Below are positions 13,202 through 26,143 of a stretch of DNA of 64,000 nucleotides, piece after piece. The notes under the pieces are model-generated. The model saw nothing but the letters and a program-made list of their open reading frames with translations, ran no database searches and was not told the DNA's origin. Origin of the DNA: Bugula neritina (lineage: Eukaryota; Bryozoa; Gymnolaemata; Cheilostomatida; Bugulidae); contig OZ037768.1 in NCBI GenBank assembly GCA_964035545.1, positions 3,709,501 to 3,773,500 of the forward strand. The letters are read 5' to 3'. The translations under genes and the position numbers were made by a program. Numbering within the stretch: position 1 is the stretch's first letter; each line of letters starts with the position of its first letter.

Positions 13202-16200
13202 ATGGGTTGCACGGATTCCAAAGTAATCGAAGTGAGCAGTCAAACAAATGTTAAGCTTCAACAAAAGGTAAGGTGACTTATGTGACACTGTGACAAAGTT
13301 TACTCTGTGACACCTCATGACACCTCAAAACTGTGACATTTCGACAAAGTTAGCGCTACTAGCTGACAGTGTGACATTGTGATACCCTGAAACTGTGATA
13401 AGTGACAAAGTGACATTGTGACAGTATGACACTGAGACATAAGATGTTAGCTATATACTATACTACATTATTCAATCGCTGTATATGATATTATAGCAGT
13501 CAATAAGGTAGAAGTCAATATATGTTGAGATACTCATATTACTCACACTACATGTCTAAAGACAAACTATAATGTGTCAAATATGACACAAGAATGTATG
13601 CCAAGTGTAGGCAATTTGAGAATTGAATAATTTATATTGTAAGTAGTTATAAATATAGTTAGCCACTAAATAATGTCTGGCCAAATACTAACCAATGATG
13701 TCATGATATAATGAAATTACAATCTTCTAAAAGGAAGCATAGAATATAAAAGCAAAAACTTTTCGAATCAAATTAGATGCGATAGCATGTTTGCAAAAGT
13801 CTTGCATGTAGCTAAAGCTTTATCAGTGCCTGATGTTTGAAAGCTTCATAAAGTCTACAATATTACATGCTAAGTTGTTGTCAAATCAAGCTATTGGTTG
13901 TTTATACTTTAACATGATTATTGAAAAAGAAAAACATATACTCAATAGTTGTAAATTGAAAGTTTGCGTGTGGTACTGACTATATACTAAAATCCAGTAC
14001 AAATGATCGTACAAAAGGCTCTTTGCATGCCCTAATTATCTTTCTCAATATTAGTAATTCGTATAATCAATATTGGCTCAGATCAATTCAATAAAACTAA
14101 AAGGGAAGAAATCACATGCAATGATTAGCCATTCCATTCTTAGCAAATAATTTTGTTAGTTGAGCTTGGATAACCTACACATTTATTGACAATGATGAAT
14201 GTAAGTGTAATCAAATATATATAGTCACATTAGGTTTTTTAATGGTCTAAATGTTTGGATTCAATTTATAACTTGCTTATATAGGTGCAGTTTGCATTAC
14301 TTTCTTTCATAGTGCAGTCTTTTGTAAGTGGTCAATAATGCATTTTGTTTTAAGGAAAGGCTGCATTACTGAGTCACTTTTTAAAAATTATTTACAGTCC
14401 CAGAGCAAGGCAGCACCAAATGACAAATCCAAGCCAGATACTTACACCGTGAAAGATTTTTTTGATACTGTACTAACTGTACCAGAGACTGATGGGACAC
14501 CATACAAGCAACCACAACTTCCAAACCACTACATGCAGCACGAGATTACTTTTCAAAATGATAATGTCGATAATGAAATTTGGAACAAAAAACTCAAAGT
14601 AGACAAAAAATCCAAGGTTTCTAAAGATACAACAAAAAAGGGCAAAGATGATGAGATTACTTGGCATTATAGAAAACTGCCAAATAGAAAGTACACTGAA
14701 CCAGAAAATGTGTTCAAAGTGCACATAGAATTCGAGCAAGGCTCTAAGAAGAAGCAGGTAATGGTAGTGGGAGGTTTGTATCTCGGAAGTGCTGCGGCTA
14801 GTCAAGTCAACATATTTGAGCAGATTAATGTGGAGACAACTCATTCGCTGGTAATACTAGGTAACCTGTTTGATATGCTGAGTTACGATGCCTTCCATCA
14901 GAAGCCTTCTGACATCACTGAGATTGAAACAGCGCTGGCAGATAGCGAGTCAGTGTTGTCTTCTCTTAGGAAGCTCGCAGAGTCAGTTGATGTGTACTAT
15001 TTGAGAGGGTCACACGACTTTAAGTTAACAAGAGTGGCCATTGAGCGTCTCCTCGGAGATAAAGTGAGATACGTTCAGGAGAAGTATCTGCTGATGTTAC
15101 TGAAAGTAGAGAATGAATGCTACAGGGTGCGTCTTATGACGGGTCAAGAGTGGGATATTCTCAGTTTTAGAGAAGGTTTAAGTGGCAGCCAGCTGCTGGT
15201 AGATGAACCAATTGGCAGCTATCTTGCAAGAGCAGCATCAGCCAATCCAAAGTTTAGCATTTCAGCTCTCATTAGGCCAATCATTTCCAGCATTCCATCA
15301 GACTTGTCCGCACAATTCTTACAACAAATTAGTAAGAGACCTCTGCAGGACAAGTTAACAGAAAAGATGTTGTTAGCGGCTCTACAGTTGACTCAATCTG
15401 AAGACCTCATTGATATAAAGTGTTTAGTGGATGAAGGGAAATACATTGGAGTACAGTCGATTGTAGAATATCCCTTCATCAAGTACATATTAGAGCAGGT
15501 GAGTGAACAGAGCAAAATAAAGTACTGTGTTGTGGGCGTTATTCCTAAGGCTGAGATTATACAAGTCAAATAATCTATTTCCAATATCTTATTTCAAGAA
15601 ATTGGCCCAGTATTATCTGGGAACCTTTACACTGTCGAGTGACACATTGTTTGTCCTGGCACTTAGCAACAATCAACATTAGCTTGTTTTAAACTTCAAT
15701 ATTTAATTTGCGTTGTTGCGAAACACTTAATATCACCCTTGACTTGTCAATGTACTTAGTATTAAACTCATTGTGTCCAATAGTTTCAAAACACTTCTAC
15801 AGCATAAATTTTAAGCATATAAAGGGAACTATAATTATTCTTGGTTGTATAGCTCAGTTTAATCTATGAATTTAATCAAAAGAGTAAAACTTGAAAAAAC
15901 CCACTAATAATAATTTTCAGTCACTTAGTATAGTATTATTACTATGGTTACAATAAGTTCTTTGTATTGTGAAGGTGGAAGAAGAAAAGCTGATGTCCAT
16001 GCTCAAAGCTATGATTGGGGACTACAGCGGGGTTGCCAAAAGCTTCCAAGAAGATGTCCTTATAGTTGGTATGTGCTACAAAAACTCTAGCTTGCGTGAC
16101 TAAGGTCAGTTCCTGAGAACTGAATAACTAATCATACCACAAGTGGTGCTAAATAGGGTTTTTCGTCATCATCATAATATAGTGTAATATTTGGGTTTCT

Positions 16201-16501
16201 GATCATTGATGTTTATTAGTTTATGAATATTCTTTCAGGTTTAGGAGAAGAGGCTACACTGAGCAAGATACTTACAGATTCGAGCCAAGATATTGTATGC
16301 GCTAGCACTGGCAGCTGTAGCCAGAGGTCTGACAAGCTTACTACGCTGTGTCTTACATTCCCTAAACAGGGTAGCAACGGAAAGGTAGAGATAATAACTC
16401 CTAAGGCTACAGAAACTATCACAGAAAGCACTTCTAGTAGTCAAGCGCAGAAAACTGAGATGAAGGAAGATGAAGATACAATAAGTGTGGAGAGTTTGTA
16501 G
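13202..16501 (+). CDS. Lipidated LpxH-like metallophosphoesterase-fold protein with degenerate active site
   Basis: Exons 13202-13267, 14398-15498, 15975-16068 and 16239-16501 join in frame to 507 aa. The start MGCTDSK has Gly2 and Cys3, a classic N-myristoylation plus palmitoylation signal, so membrane attachment is inferred. A Lys-rich linker follows. From about residue 145 the order of motifs matches UDP-2,3-diacylglucosamine diphosphatase-like phosphoesterases, but ligands are changed: VVGGLYLGS (145-153) for SDxHLG, ILGNLFD (ends 181) for GDxxD, YLRGSHD (ends 229) for GNHD, TGQEWD (270-275) for HGxxFD. The frame past the strong donor at 15498 continues with CVVGVIPKAEI, matching the family's CGHxHxAEI with both His lost, so the true exon may run to 15564 (529 aa) or stop at 15573 (413 aa). 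The C-terminal exon is Ser/Thr/Glu-rich. Binding or scaffold role is inference; catalysis looks unlikely. Confidence 0.72.
13270..13445. repeat. Degenerate ctgtgacac-type tandem repeat
   Basis: Repeated words such as tgtgacactgtgaca, gtgacacctca and aactgtgacat directly after the first splice donor of the phosphoesterase-like gene; period irregular, about 10-20 bp. Confidence 0.65.
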
Positions 16502-16887
16502 GTGACGACTAACCTGATGGACAGGGCGCCGAGTGACTTACATTTCGAGAATCCTAAACTACTTACAATGAGCACCATTAAGTGGACAGGATATTCAGTA
16601 AATGCCATGTTTTATAAACACATAACTGCATTTTGAATAATCAATTTATAAATATATAATTTATTGGTATACAAATTATAAAATTTATTAAATATAAAAT
16701 TGGAAACTTAAATGAAATAATATTCTAAATTTGTGGTCAACAATAAAATTTTACTCAGTTGTGTTGTGCAAGTACAATGCGCAGAGTCGGTAAAAGAAAC
16801 AGTGCAAAACAGTAAAGCAGGTGTTTTTAATGCAGACAGCATGATTTGATATAGAACAAGTGACTTTGAATTTAGAGTGACCATCAG

Positions 16888-19800
16888 TCACTCAGCTGAG
16901 TTGATATTCAAATGAAGAGCTGGTTGCTTCCACCACTCATCTATTAGCGTATCCACTTTATCACATCTCTTAGAGCTCCGCTCAACCACTCCTTTACTTC
17001 TCTCTATTACTGGTTGTAGCTCTCTGTCACACAAAACAGTATTATGCAAAAGACGACAACTCCCAAAATCGTAGACAAGTTCAAATTTCTGTTATAACAT
17101 AACAAAGAAGAATTTTAGCAAAATACCTAAACAAAGTAATATATTATATAAATCCCTTACACTTTGAAATTTGTTGCTTTTTACTTTCAAAATTTTTCTT
17201 AGATGGAATTGCCAAGTTTTAAAATATTACAAATACACATCAGACTAGGAGGCTCACAGCACCATCAGAAAGCCATACCTTATAACATCCCGATTTTTCT
17301 TTTTGGCTTCTGGTAGAAGGTGATCTTTCAGTGTGGCTATCACACCCTCAGCTTCACTGTGGACAAGAGGAGGGGGTGGGTATGTGTGTGACTGTAACAC
17401 CTCCAACTGCTTGTCTCTTATACTCCTCACAACTGCATCTGTTGACTGTAACCAGTACACCGAGAATTATTCTACCTCTAAATTGTTAGCCACTGATTGA
17501 CTTGAATGTACTTTGGTTAGATTATACCATGACATGAAGTACGGTAACTTTGACCTAGTAGCCTTTTACAAAGAAATTGCAAGCACTTGACTCTGTTGGC
17601 CCAGACAGAAATATGTTTAGAATATGAGAAATATATAATTCACTAGAAGAGACAATACTGAGTGAATGTGGTAATACTGAGTGGATGTGGTAATACTGAG
17701 TGGATGTGGTAATACTGAGTGGATGTGGTAATACTGAGCGGAAGTGGTAATACTGAGTGGAAGTGGTAGTGCTGGTGCTAAGGTCCTACACTCCATTGTT
17801 AAATAGGAAGTCATACTATACAAAAGTGAACCGTATGGAGGACAGACAACTCTGTACACACACAGCATATACTAAGAATTTCCAACTGACCTTGTAGCCA
17901 CCGAAACCAAGCAACTGTGACAGCTGCTGCACATCCTTGCTGCCGTCAGAGAGCCTTTCAGTAACCACTGAGTGAGGGTTGCTGGAGAGAGAGTACAGAG
18001 GTACCGAGTGGAACTTCTTCACCTCTTTAGTGTAGTCCTCGGTCACTGTGGTTGAGTCAAGTGATGCCAACGGCTCAGCATTGCTGACCTACAGAGGAAA
18101 TGCATGTTGGTCTTCTCATATTTCACCAAACATGGGTAGACGGAATGCAAGATTATGCTGTCCACTTTGACAACACAAATATTAATTCTCTGCTAGATGT
18201 CTTAACAGCTGATTGATGTCAACTCATTCTGAAAATTTGTGAGATTTATAAATGATTTCAAATATTTTACTAAAAAGGTTCCATAGACCAACACAACCTA
18301 AACCCTAATACCATTGTCTATTCATAGAGAGTAAGCACACCTAAGTTATGAAATAATGAAACTAAATCTAGAATATTTTTTTTAAAAAACCCGGTTAGCT
18401 TAATCCTTCTGGTATAAAGTAAAGTATACTAACTTTGAAAGTTAGAATTAGATAATTTATGTCATGTATAATTACTTGTAAAATATTGAAAATAGCTTAA
18501 TTTAACTCACCAGCGTATTAATTGTTTCCACAAGAAGACCCTGTCTATCATCCAATTTAGACTTAGCACCAACATTCTGCTTCATCAGCACACAGATCTG
18601 ATTTTGCTGACTATGCACATTCCTTTTGAAATTATTTATATCTTTTTCTTTCTGCTTCAAATTGGCAGTCTGTCTCTGGGAGCCCTGCACCTAACACAAC
18701 ACAGGGTGAATGATGACACATCTCACTTTTAATGTAACCAACTAACAGCACTTAGCTTTGAAGCACAACTTCTGCAGCTTCCAATTAAACTTTGATATCA
18801 ATAAGTACTTTTTTGATGCTAGCTATTGCCCTACCTTGTTCTTAGCTATTGTCTTACCTTGTTCTTACCTCTTATCTTACTTGTTCTTAGCTATTGCCTC
18901 CCTTACCTTGTGCTTAGCTATGAATACTTGATTTATTGCTATAGTAATTAATCACAAGTGGAGCAATATTTTAGTACACTACCCACAAGAAAAGACACAG
19001 TTGAAGGAAACTGGGAGTGACTTACTTGCTGTTCGAGGGCGGAGCATGTTGAGCGGACAACTTCCAAAGCAGCTTTAGTTTGTCTTTCTGCTATTCTGTT
19101 ATCTAGTATATCTCTACAACAAATAGAGGATTACATAAGTATATTATATTATTCTGTAGCATCCCAAAATACTATATAACATACCTATATACCTATTACC
19201 TACTAGCCAAACCAACATCAATTAGGCAAATTTAAAAACCAGCTTATAAGAGTTGTTAGCATAACACTCTTAAAAACGCATGAGAATAAAGATAAGCATG
19301 CCCGTAATTAACACATACTTTATGATTTTTAGCTTAGGATCCTTATCTGGGAGAGAGGCTGTAATTTTTGAGAGAAGAGAAGCCTTGAGATCTGAAAGCT
19401 TGTGATTAAGTTCAACCGACTCGACACGGCAAAGCTCTGTCTCAAGAAATCTCTGCTGATGTTCAACTTGAGCCTCTTCTATAAGTTGAGTGACTCCACT
19501 GTTAAGACTCGGCTCTGAGGATTCGTCTACCAACCCATCCCTCACTACTCTAAACCTAAACACAGTTTCAACTCTATGTCAAGGTCATTTATTTGTAATA
19601 ATAACCACAGTAAACCATCATGATGCAGCTAAGAGATTCCACAAACAACTAAGTGAATAGAATGAATTTAGATTGACCGTCACCTGAGATTTTCCGCATC
19701 CTTAATATAGTCTATAGCTTGCGTGGCTTCGTCTATCTTCTCTCTGCTTCTGTTGATGTCGTGTATGATATATTCTAGCACAGTCTTGGAGCCTACTGCA

Positions 19801-21752
19801 GACATTATATCTCTCAATTCAGCTTTGATCTTGTCTTTCTCAGATTGCAGCTGCTGCTTGCTCAGTGAGCCCAGTAAAAGCAGATCTAAGAACCGACATA
19901 TAGCCTGATGAGACTCCCTCATCTTCTTGAAATGTTTGCTTCGACCAGAACTGGAATCTACAGCAGAGGACATTACACAGACCTTTAGAGCAAAGGCTGA
20001 CATTTGTTTAAAACTTTTCTAAAACGAAGACAGAAAACTTTGAAGGCTTTTTTAACACTTGGGTATTTTTGATAACTTGATTAAAACTTGTTAAAACAAA
20101 TTCGAACAGAATATATACCAATTTCTATTTACAAAACATGAATGCTAGATATTTGGAAAGCCTACGGTAGATAAAAATTCAAATGCACATCAACAAAAAT
20201 AAAAACTATGTCAATAATAATACTACAAGTCTGTGTGATGATGAATTGTGAACTAACAACAGTACAGTTTACTCTTGTTGATGCATAGAAAATGTGCAAG
20301 AGAAGATAATTCTAAAGCAATAAATTTGAAAAGTTACTTTTATATAAAAAAACTCAGTGAAAACATCTCCCCATCCCTAACTTTTTGACTAAAAGCTGAA
20401 CACACATGAAGCCCTTTGGTTGTACATTCTCCATTTACACACCACAGAGATATATACAAACCCCAAGACTATTCATAGTCTCAATAGTTTGACTGAGCAC
20501 ACACATCAACATACTGAATGTAGATAAAATGCTATACAAGCTTAAGCAAGTACATTTAAAGACAGTAGCTCGCTACCTTCAATAATGGCAGGCTGCAAAA
20601 GTTTTCATCTTAACATTTATACATTACCTTAAAATACCAACATCTACCTTTATAACAACTAGTTTCATGCAAAAATTTGAAATATGAAAAAACTCCAAAT
20701 TACAACTTTTGCACTTTCAACAAATGTGTGGAATATGCACCCATGAGTGACACCATCGAGTTCAGATAACTCCACACTGCCAGCCAGGCAATAGACACCC
20801 TAATGATAAGCTACTAACTTACCGAGCTCCACGGAGCTTCTACTGTCTGAATTATATTTCGAGAGGTATTGTTCCAAACTGCTTTTAAAGTTGATAAAGA
20901 CTTGAGCTTGATTATACATGGTCAGTTCCCGCTGCCGTGAGAGAATAAGCGTTTTTATTTGTTGATCCCTATGTAGACTTTTCTCATGATTACCTGCAAG
21001 TCAGCATATGATTATCTTATAGTCTATTTTGTAGGCAAATAATTTCAGTTTCATTAGTATTAAAGTTAACAAAAGATGTTTTGGTTAGACTTTTTCATCA
21101 TATAGATGAGGCAACTCTGAATACAAATAGACAATTTATTGAAGCTACAAATACACTAAACGATACAACAACTTCGCAAAGCAGTGAGACGACAAGACTA
21201 ATATGATGTTAGCTTTTGTTGATGTAAAAATATACAACATTCAAAAGCAGTTTAATTTTACCCATGCGAGATAAGTTGATCAGTTTTTGCTGCTGTAAAG
21301 CAACAGTTTCCTCTACTTCAGCAACTTCTACCCTATGCTGGGTAACCTGCTGTAGCAACTGCTTATACTGTTGAGCTTTTGAGTGTAAATTATCTGCAAC
21401 ACACACAAATCTATTTTCTACTTGAGCTGAAACGAACATAAAAAATTACATATATCTTACTAACCAAATGATCCACAAAATCATCAGTAAAATATGATTA
21501 AAATTTTCAGTAACTTTTGTGGACGTAGTTCATATTACCTGAGCTAAATTGTTGAGAGTTTTGAAAACTATGTAAAAGCAGATTACCACGGATTTGCTCA
21601 GCACTTGTGGTATGTTTTACATTTTCCCTTAAATACTCCCAGAGGGGTATAAGATCCCCCCTGCATATATAACTAACATCACTCTCCTGTGTTAGCCCAG
21701 GAATTTTCATTTCTTTTATAGCCCAATTTTTCAGCTTTTCAGCCTCGTCCAT
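16888..21752 (-). CDS. HAUS5: HAUS augmin-like complex subunit 5
   Basis: Subunit of augmin, which brings gamma-tubulin ring complexes to existing spindle microtubules for branching nucleation. Ten exons, read right to left: 21752-21539, 21426-21262, 20993-20823, 19957-19684, 19555-19319, 19113-19026, 18690-18511, 18088-17891, 17445-17263, 17088-16888. Phases agree throughout and give 636 aa, about the size of human HAUS5. The start is MDEAEKLKNWAIKEM, with the family hallmarks CRGDLIPLWEYLRENV and IRGNLLLHS near residues 30-62. The middle is long heptad-rich helix, expected for augmin. The end DEWWKQPALHLN matches the conserved WWxQPA tail. The donor of exon nine (ATG|gtgctg) is weak; it was chosen because the better-looking gtatgg site would break the frame of the last exon. 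Antisense to its neighbours on both sides. Confidence 0.9.
17660..17768. repeat. 19-bp minisatellite in HAUS5 intron
   Basis: Five to six copies of gatgtggtaatactgagtg, the last ones reading gaagtggtaatactgag. It lies between HAUS5 exons 17891 and 17445. Confidence 0.9.
18815..18915. repeat. Short tandem repeat cttgttcttagctattg type
   Basis: Four to five imperfect copies of ttgttcttagctattgtctt and variants in the HAUS5 intron before exon 18690-18511. Confidence 0.65.
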
Positions 21753-21866
21753 TACAAGAATCTAAATAAAATAATGATAGGTAATGATCAAAACCATATT
21801 AAATACACTAAAACATTCAACTAACAAAGCAAAAGTATTTTCTTCATCATAATACTATTGTGATGG

Positions 21867-22386
21867 CTGTGGGATATATCATGCTACCCCCTCTCTCAAT
21901 TGCCTTGGACCTTAGCCTACGCCCTACATATTCCTATATTACTAACATTTTATTTATGCCCGATGGCAGCACTCTATGATGCCGCACAGTGACCCTACGG
22001 ATGGCCGCACACTCTACTATGGCCAGATGGCAGCCTCCGCGGCAGCGATCTGTTGGCAAGACAACCGGAACCCACGGGGCCAATCAGAATGAAGCTCTCT
22101 TATATAAGCAGGACACTACGTACGCCCAGTGACACTTGGCTAGTAGGATTCTTAATGCATAGTTTTGTATTATGCTACTATTTCTATCTCGATATCTCTT
22201 TTATTGTTAGTCTTATACATATAATTACTTTCGAACGAATCAATCACAGTTTTCTCTCTTGCATAAATACAAAGAGTTATGTTCTAGCTTCTCATACACG
22301 CATAAATCCACACTTAGTAATTATTTGCACAAAACTGCAACACTATCAATTTCTCATTCCACCTATTAGAAGCATAACACACTTCA
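21867..22386 (+). mobile_element. Possible solo-LTR or other promoter-bearing repeat remnant
   Basis: Starts tgtgggatatatcatgctac, resembling LTR starts (TG...), carries a TATA-like element followed by aagcaggacactacg, and could end in ...cttcaca near 22386. Base composition differs from both flanks. I could not find a convincing target-site duplication, primer site or coding remnant, so this is tentative. Confidence 0.25.
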
Positions 22387-22439
22387 CAGATGATTATTAA
22401 TGTGGTTACGTTTTCTACTATCCCATTAGCATAATATAC

Positions 22440-24900
22440 TTATAGATTTTGATCTTCTATTACTATTAGTATCAGTATTATATAAATACAATAAAATTAA
22501 ATATAATAACATCAATAACAATATTAAATTTAATTGATTTATCTAAGAGTAAGTTCATTACTCAACGCTAATATTAATTATAATATTAAATTAAATTGAA
22601 TTCTCATTCTGACTTTGACTCAGATGCAAACTTAAAGTCAAAAGCTTAAAGCCCAAAGCAAAGCTAAATCAGTAAATCACTAAATCAGTAATTATGCATT
22701 CTTCAAGGTCTAACTTTCATTCAAATTCTAAGGCAAATACAATTTAAATTTAAAATTAATGTTTGAACTTGATAAATTTTAACTTGAAGTTGATATTCAT
22801 AATCATAGCCAATGTCATACTGATACTGATACTGATAGATTAACTTTAACTTTAAATTTATCATCTGATCAGTCTGATGCATTGTGATTGATGATTGAAT
22901 TTGAAAGGTCAAACTCAAACGCCAACGGAGTGGTTGTCGATACTACTGATTTAAAACTCATTAAAATTATATTTCAGTGGTTGATAAATAATGATTATGA
23001 TTGTCATTGTGATTATGATAACTTGCTGATGTTCAAAATTACCAGAAAGTTTAATGACAAAGCTCGTGATTGGATAACAGCAAAAAGTGACGTTTAAGTT
23101 AAAATATGGACAGATAACTCTTATAAAATAGCAAGCGCATGTTCAAGCAAAAATATTATGTTTCCGACGAAACTTTGTTAACAACTTGACTCGCTTACCA
23201 AGAAAAAGAACCAACGCTATGTAAATTTATAGCTGGACAAATTTTACTGACCTAGTTAGACCTAGATTTTTAAAGACAGAATAAAGAGAACGTTTAAAGC
23301 GTTATAAAAGTTACTTAAAATTATACAAAGCCAAAAAAAAGAATTGGTTCCGAAACTAAATACTGACATATATATGTTTTTTCAACTTGACTTCCCCACA
23401 TGTTAGCTGTGTACTTTGTTGTGTGTCAAGAAAACTGTGCTGTGGATCACTTTTTATTTGTGCCCTATCACATCACCGACACATGGTGATGGAGATCTAA
23501 TGAATGATGAATTCGCGATTCTTTAAATGGAGTTCTCGGTCTCACTATTTCAATTGTTTGAAAACTAGTAATACTTTTACCACTTCGAGACTGTCTTGGT
23601 CATGATGTAACATTATATTTATAATTATTGCTATAACATAAGACTAAGTTATCATAAGATCAAGTAATTTAGTATAATATTAATTTAAATTATATTAATA
23701 ATAATAAATAATTATAATATTATAATTATTATTAATAATATTAAGAAAAACTTAAAACTAAAAGTTAAAGACAAACTTGAAGTCAGTGTCACATTTGTCG
23801 TTGAACTTAAACAGTTGAACGTCTCAAACGCAACTTGAACTGCAAAGTCAAAAATTATATATTAAATAATAAATTTAATTAATAATGATAATGATTATCA
23901 TAATGTAATTCTTATTGAATTATCAGCATGATGATGACTGAATATCAATATGAGTATCACTAACAATCAGTAACAATAACTATAAGTATAAGTCATAAGT
24001 GTAACTCACTATTACTATTAGTATTAGTATAATAAGTATTACTATAACTATTACTATTAATAATAATATTAGTATTACTATTACTATTACTATTAGTATT
24101 AGTATTCGGATTATAATTATTATTTATGAGTATGACTTATACTCATACTGTAGTTATAAGTAGCCTTATGAATATAACTCACCATAAGTATAAGTAGTAA
24201 GTACAAGGTCAAGTACTACTAGAGTACTAGTAGTAGTAGCAGTACGAGTCAGAGTAAGACTATCATAATCAGTATGAGTATAATATTTTAATTTACATGA
24301 TCATTATGATTAGCCTATGTAACTTTATCCTTACCATTATGATGATGATCAAGATTAATTTAATGGTTGACCATTAAATTTAATATTCATACTTATAGTT
24401 GTTATACTTATATTAAATTTAGTTTTACCATTAGTATTATAGTTATAAATTTACCACGATGAGATGAACAATTACATTTAGTTTTACTATTACTTATTAG
24501 TATTAATATTACAATTAGTAAAGTAATTTAGTTTTAGTTTTACAATTTACATTTAGATTATTAAATAACTATCATTATCATTATGATTACGTCTATTTAC
24601 AGTGTCAGTATCACTATGATTATTTTTATCACTATCAGCATTAGCCATTACTTTACAATAAAACAAAAATTAACTGTCAAAAAGCTATAATGAACTTGAA
24701 TGAGGATGTGTTCAACTAATACTATTTTACTATTTGATGTAGTATTTACTATTTACTTTTGCTATTTAATTATTTTTATTTTATACATATTGCTATTAAT
24801 ATTGCTACAAGTGTAAAATAAATATTTGGAATTATTATTTCTTATATATGTATTAGTATCAAAATTAACCTTCAAGTTCCAACATTAAAATTTTTAAGTG
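22440..24900. repeat. Degenerate TAATAC/TATTAG word-repeat tract
   Basis: Kilobase-scale tract built from words such as actattagtattag, taatattaat, cataagtataag and tgattatgat, with no fixed long unit and both orientations mixed. The same texture recurs at about 30640-31260, 36250-36600, 37380-37700, 53200-54360 and 59780-60400. Period-3 and period-6 spacing is visible in the purest parts (about 24010-24110). Confidence 0.6.
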
Positions 24901-26143
24901 TCACTGATTTAATGTTAAAGCTAAATATAGAAGTACCTATTTGAAAATAAATAACATTTACACACGGATAGTGATACTGATACTTATAGTCACAATTGTA
25001 GCGACCGTTTATATGTTTTGGTGTTGATGGTACTTTATTGGAGCCGTAAGTCTCGACTGATGCCATAAGGCAGCGTGAAAACTATGATAGTAATGTATAA
25101 AACAACTTGTTAGTAAAAAATATGCAAAGATGTATAATAAGTCACCAAGTTATTGTCAAACAATTAAGATTTCATATTCTATTAAAATGCAAAGATATTA
25201 GTAACTATTAAGAATAGCTGTATTACCTGATTGGCTCTACTAGTTTTATAAAACGGCTGCACTAGTCATGGCTCTAGCACTTGACCCACCATGGCTAGGC
25301 CAAGTCTAGAACAAAGCATGATGTGCAGCTTACAAGTATTTATATGGCTAGTTAAAAAACTGATTAGTTTACAAGATGTGTTGGCTAACCTAACGCAGTT
25401 CAAAACAGGTGTTAATGCTATGGAAAACAAATATGGCTAAAAGTTAATGAGAATAAGGTTGACAAGTTAAGTATAAGTAGTTTGTGGATGCATTTTTAAT
25501 ACTTGGGTTTCTATTTATTTGCACCAACAGGATGTGTTACGAAAGGGCCATGCTGGCGTTACAACAATGATATGGCAATTATAATCAAATGAATATGATA
25601 CACAACTAAGCTACTAATACTAATACTAATAGTAACTGTAATACATAAATGATTAGTACTATTTGACTGGTAGCACCTTTATCTCAGTTTAGTTTGATAA
25701 TAAAACTTAATAAACTTATTACTATAAATTATGAAAATGAGTTTCATCAATGATTAACTAGGTATGTTGATATTTAATTTTCTGTTTTTAATCATACTTA
25801 TATTTATATTTGTTATATAGTCCTAGGTTTATCACATTGCGATACTACTATTTGAAAATAGCAAGCTAATCACAGAGTATTTTCGAATGATTTGTTGTTG
25901 AAATAAAGAGCAAGTATGTTGGTGTTGTGCCTCAAAACAAAGACTTTGATTGCTGTTGTATGAAGAAGAACATTAGTTAATAAATAAAATAAGCAATGTT
26001 CATTTAACAGCTTTATTCTCAGAAATTAATGTGAGGTGTTGGTTCTCCCTTTTTCATTTTTCTGTTATCACATTACGTCAACTTTCTGAAAAAAGCTTAT
26101 TATTGACTTCGTTTTTTGTTTTAGTGAAACAAATTCATTGTTA

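Larger units (their letters stand above)
21753..26143. other. Gene-free region: possible LTR remnant, then degenerate word repeats
   Basis: About 4.4 kb with no supportable exon. 21867-22140 is a less AT-rich patch with a TATA-like tatataagc at about 22101, possibly an old LTR. From about 22440 to 24900 the sequence is dominated by recurring words tattagtatt, attactatt, aactataagt and gattatcat rather than a clean tandem unit. Short open frames here follow the words and show no family resemblance. HAUS5 (-) and eIF4E (+) diverge from opposite ends, so both promoters should lie inside it. Confidence 0.6.

Noticed and set aside
14473-14844. Antisense 123-codon frame
   Set aside because: Complete overlap with the phosphoesterase-like exon, no family features; a shadow frame.
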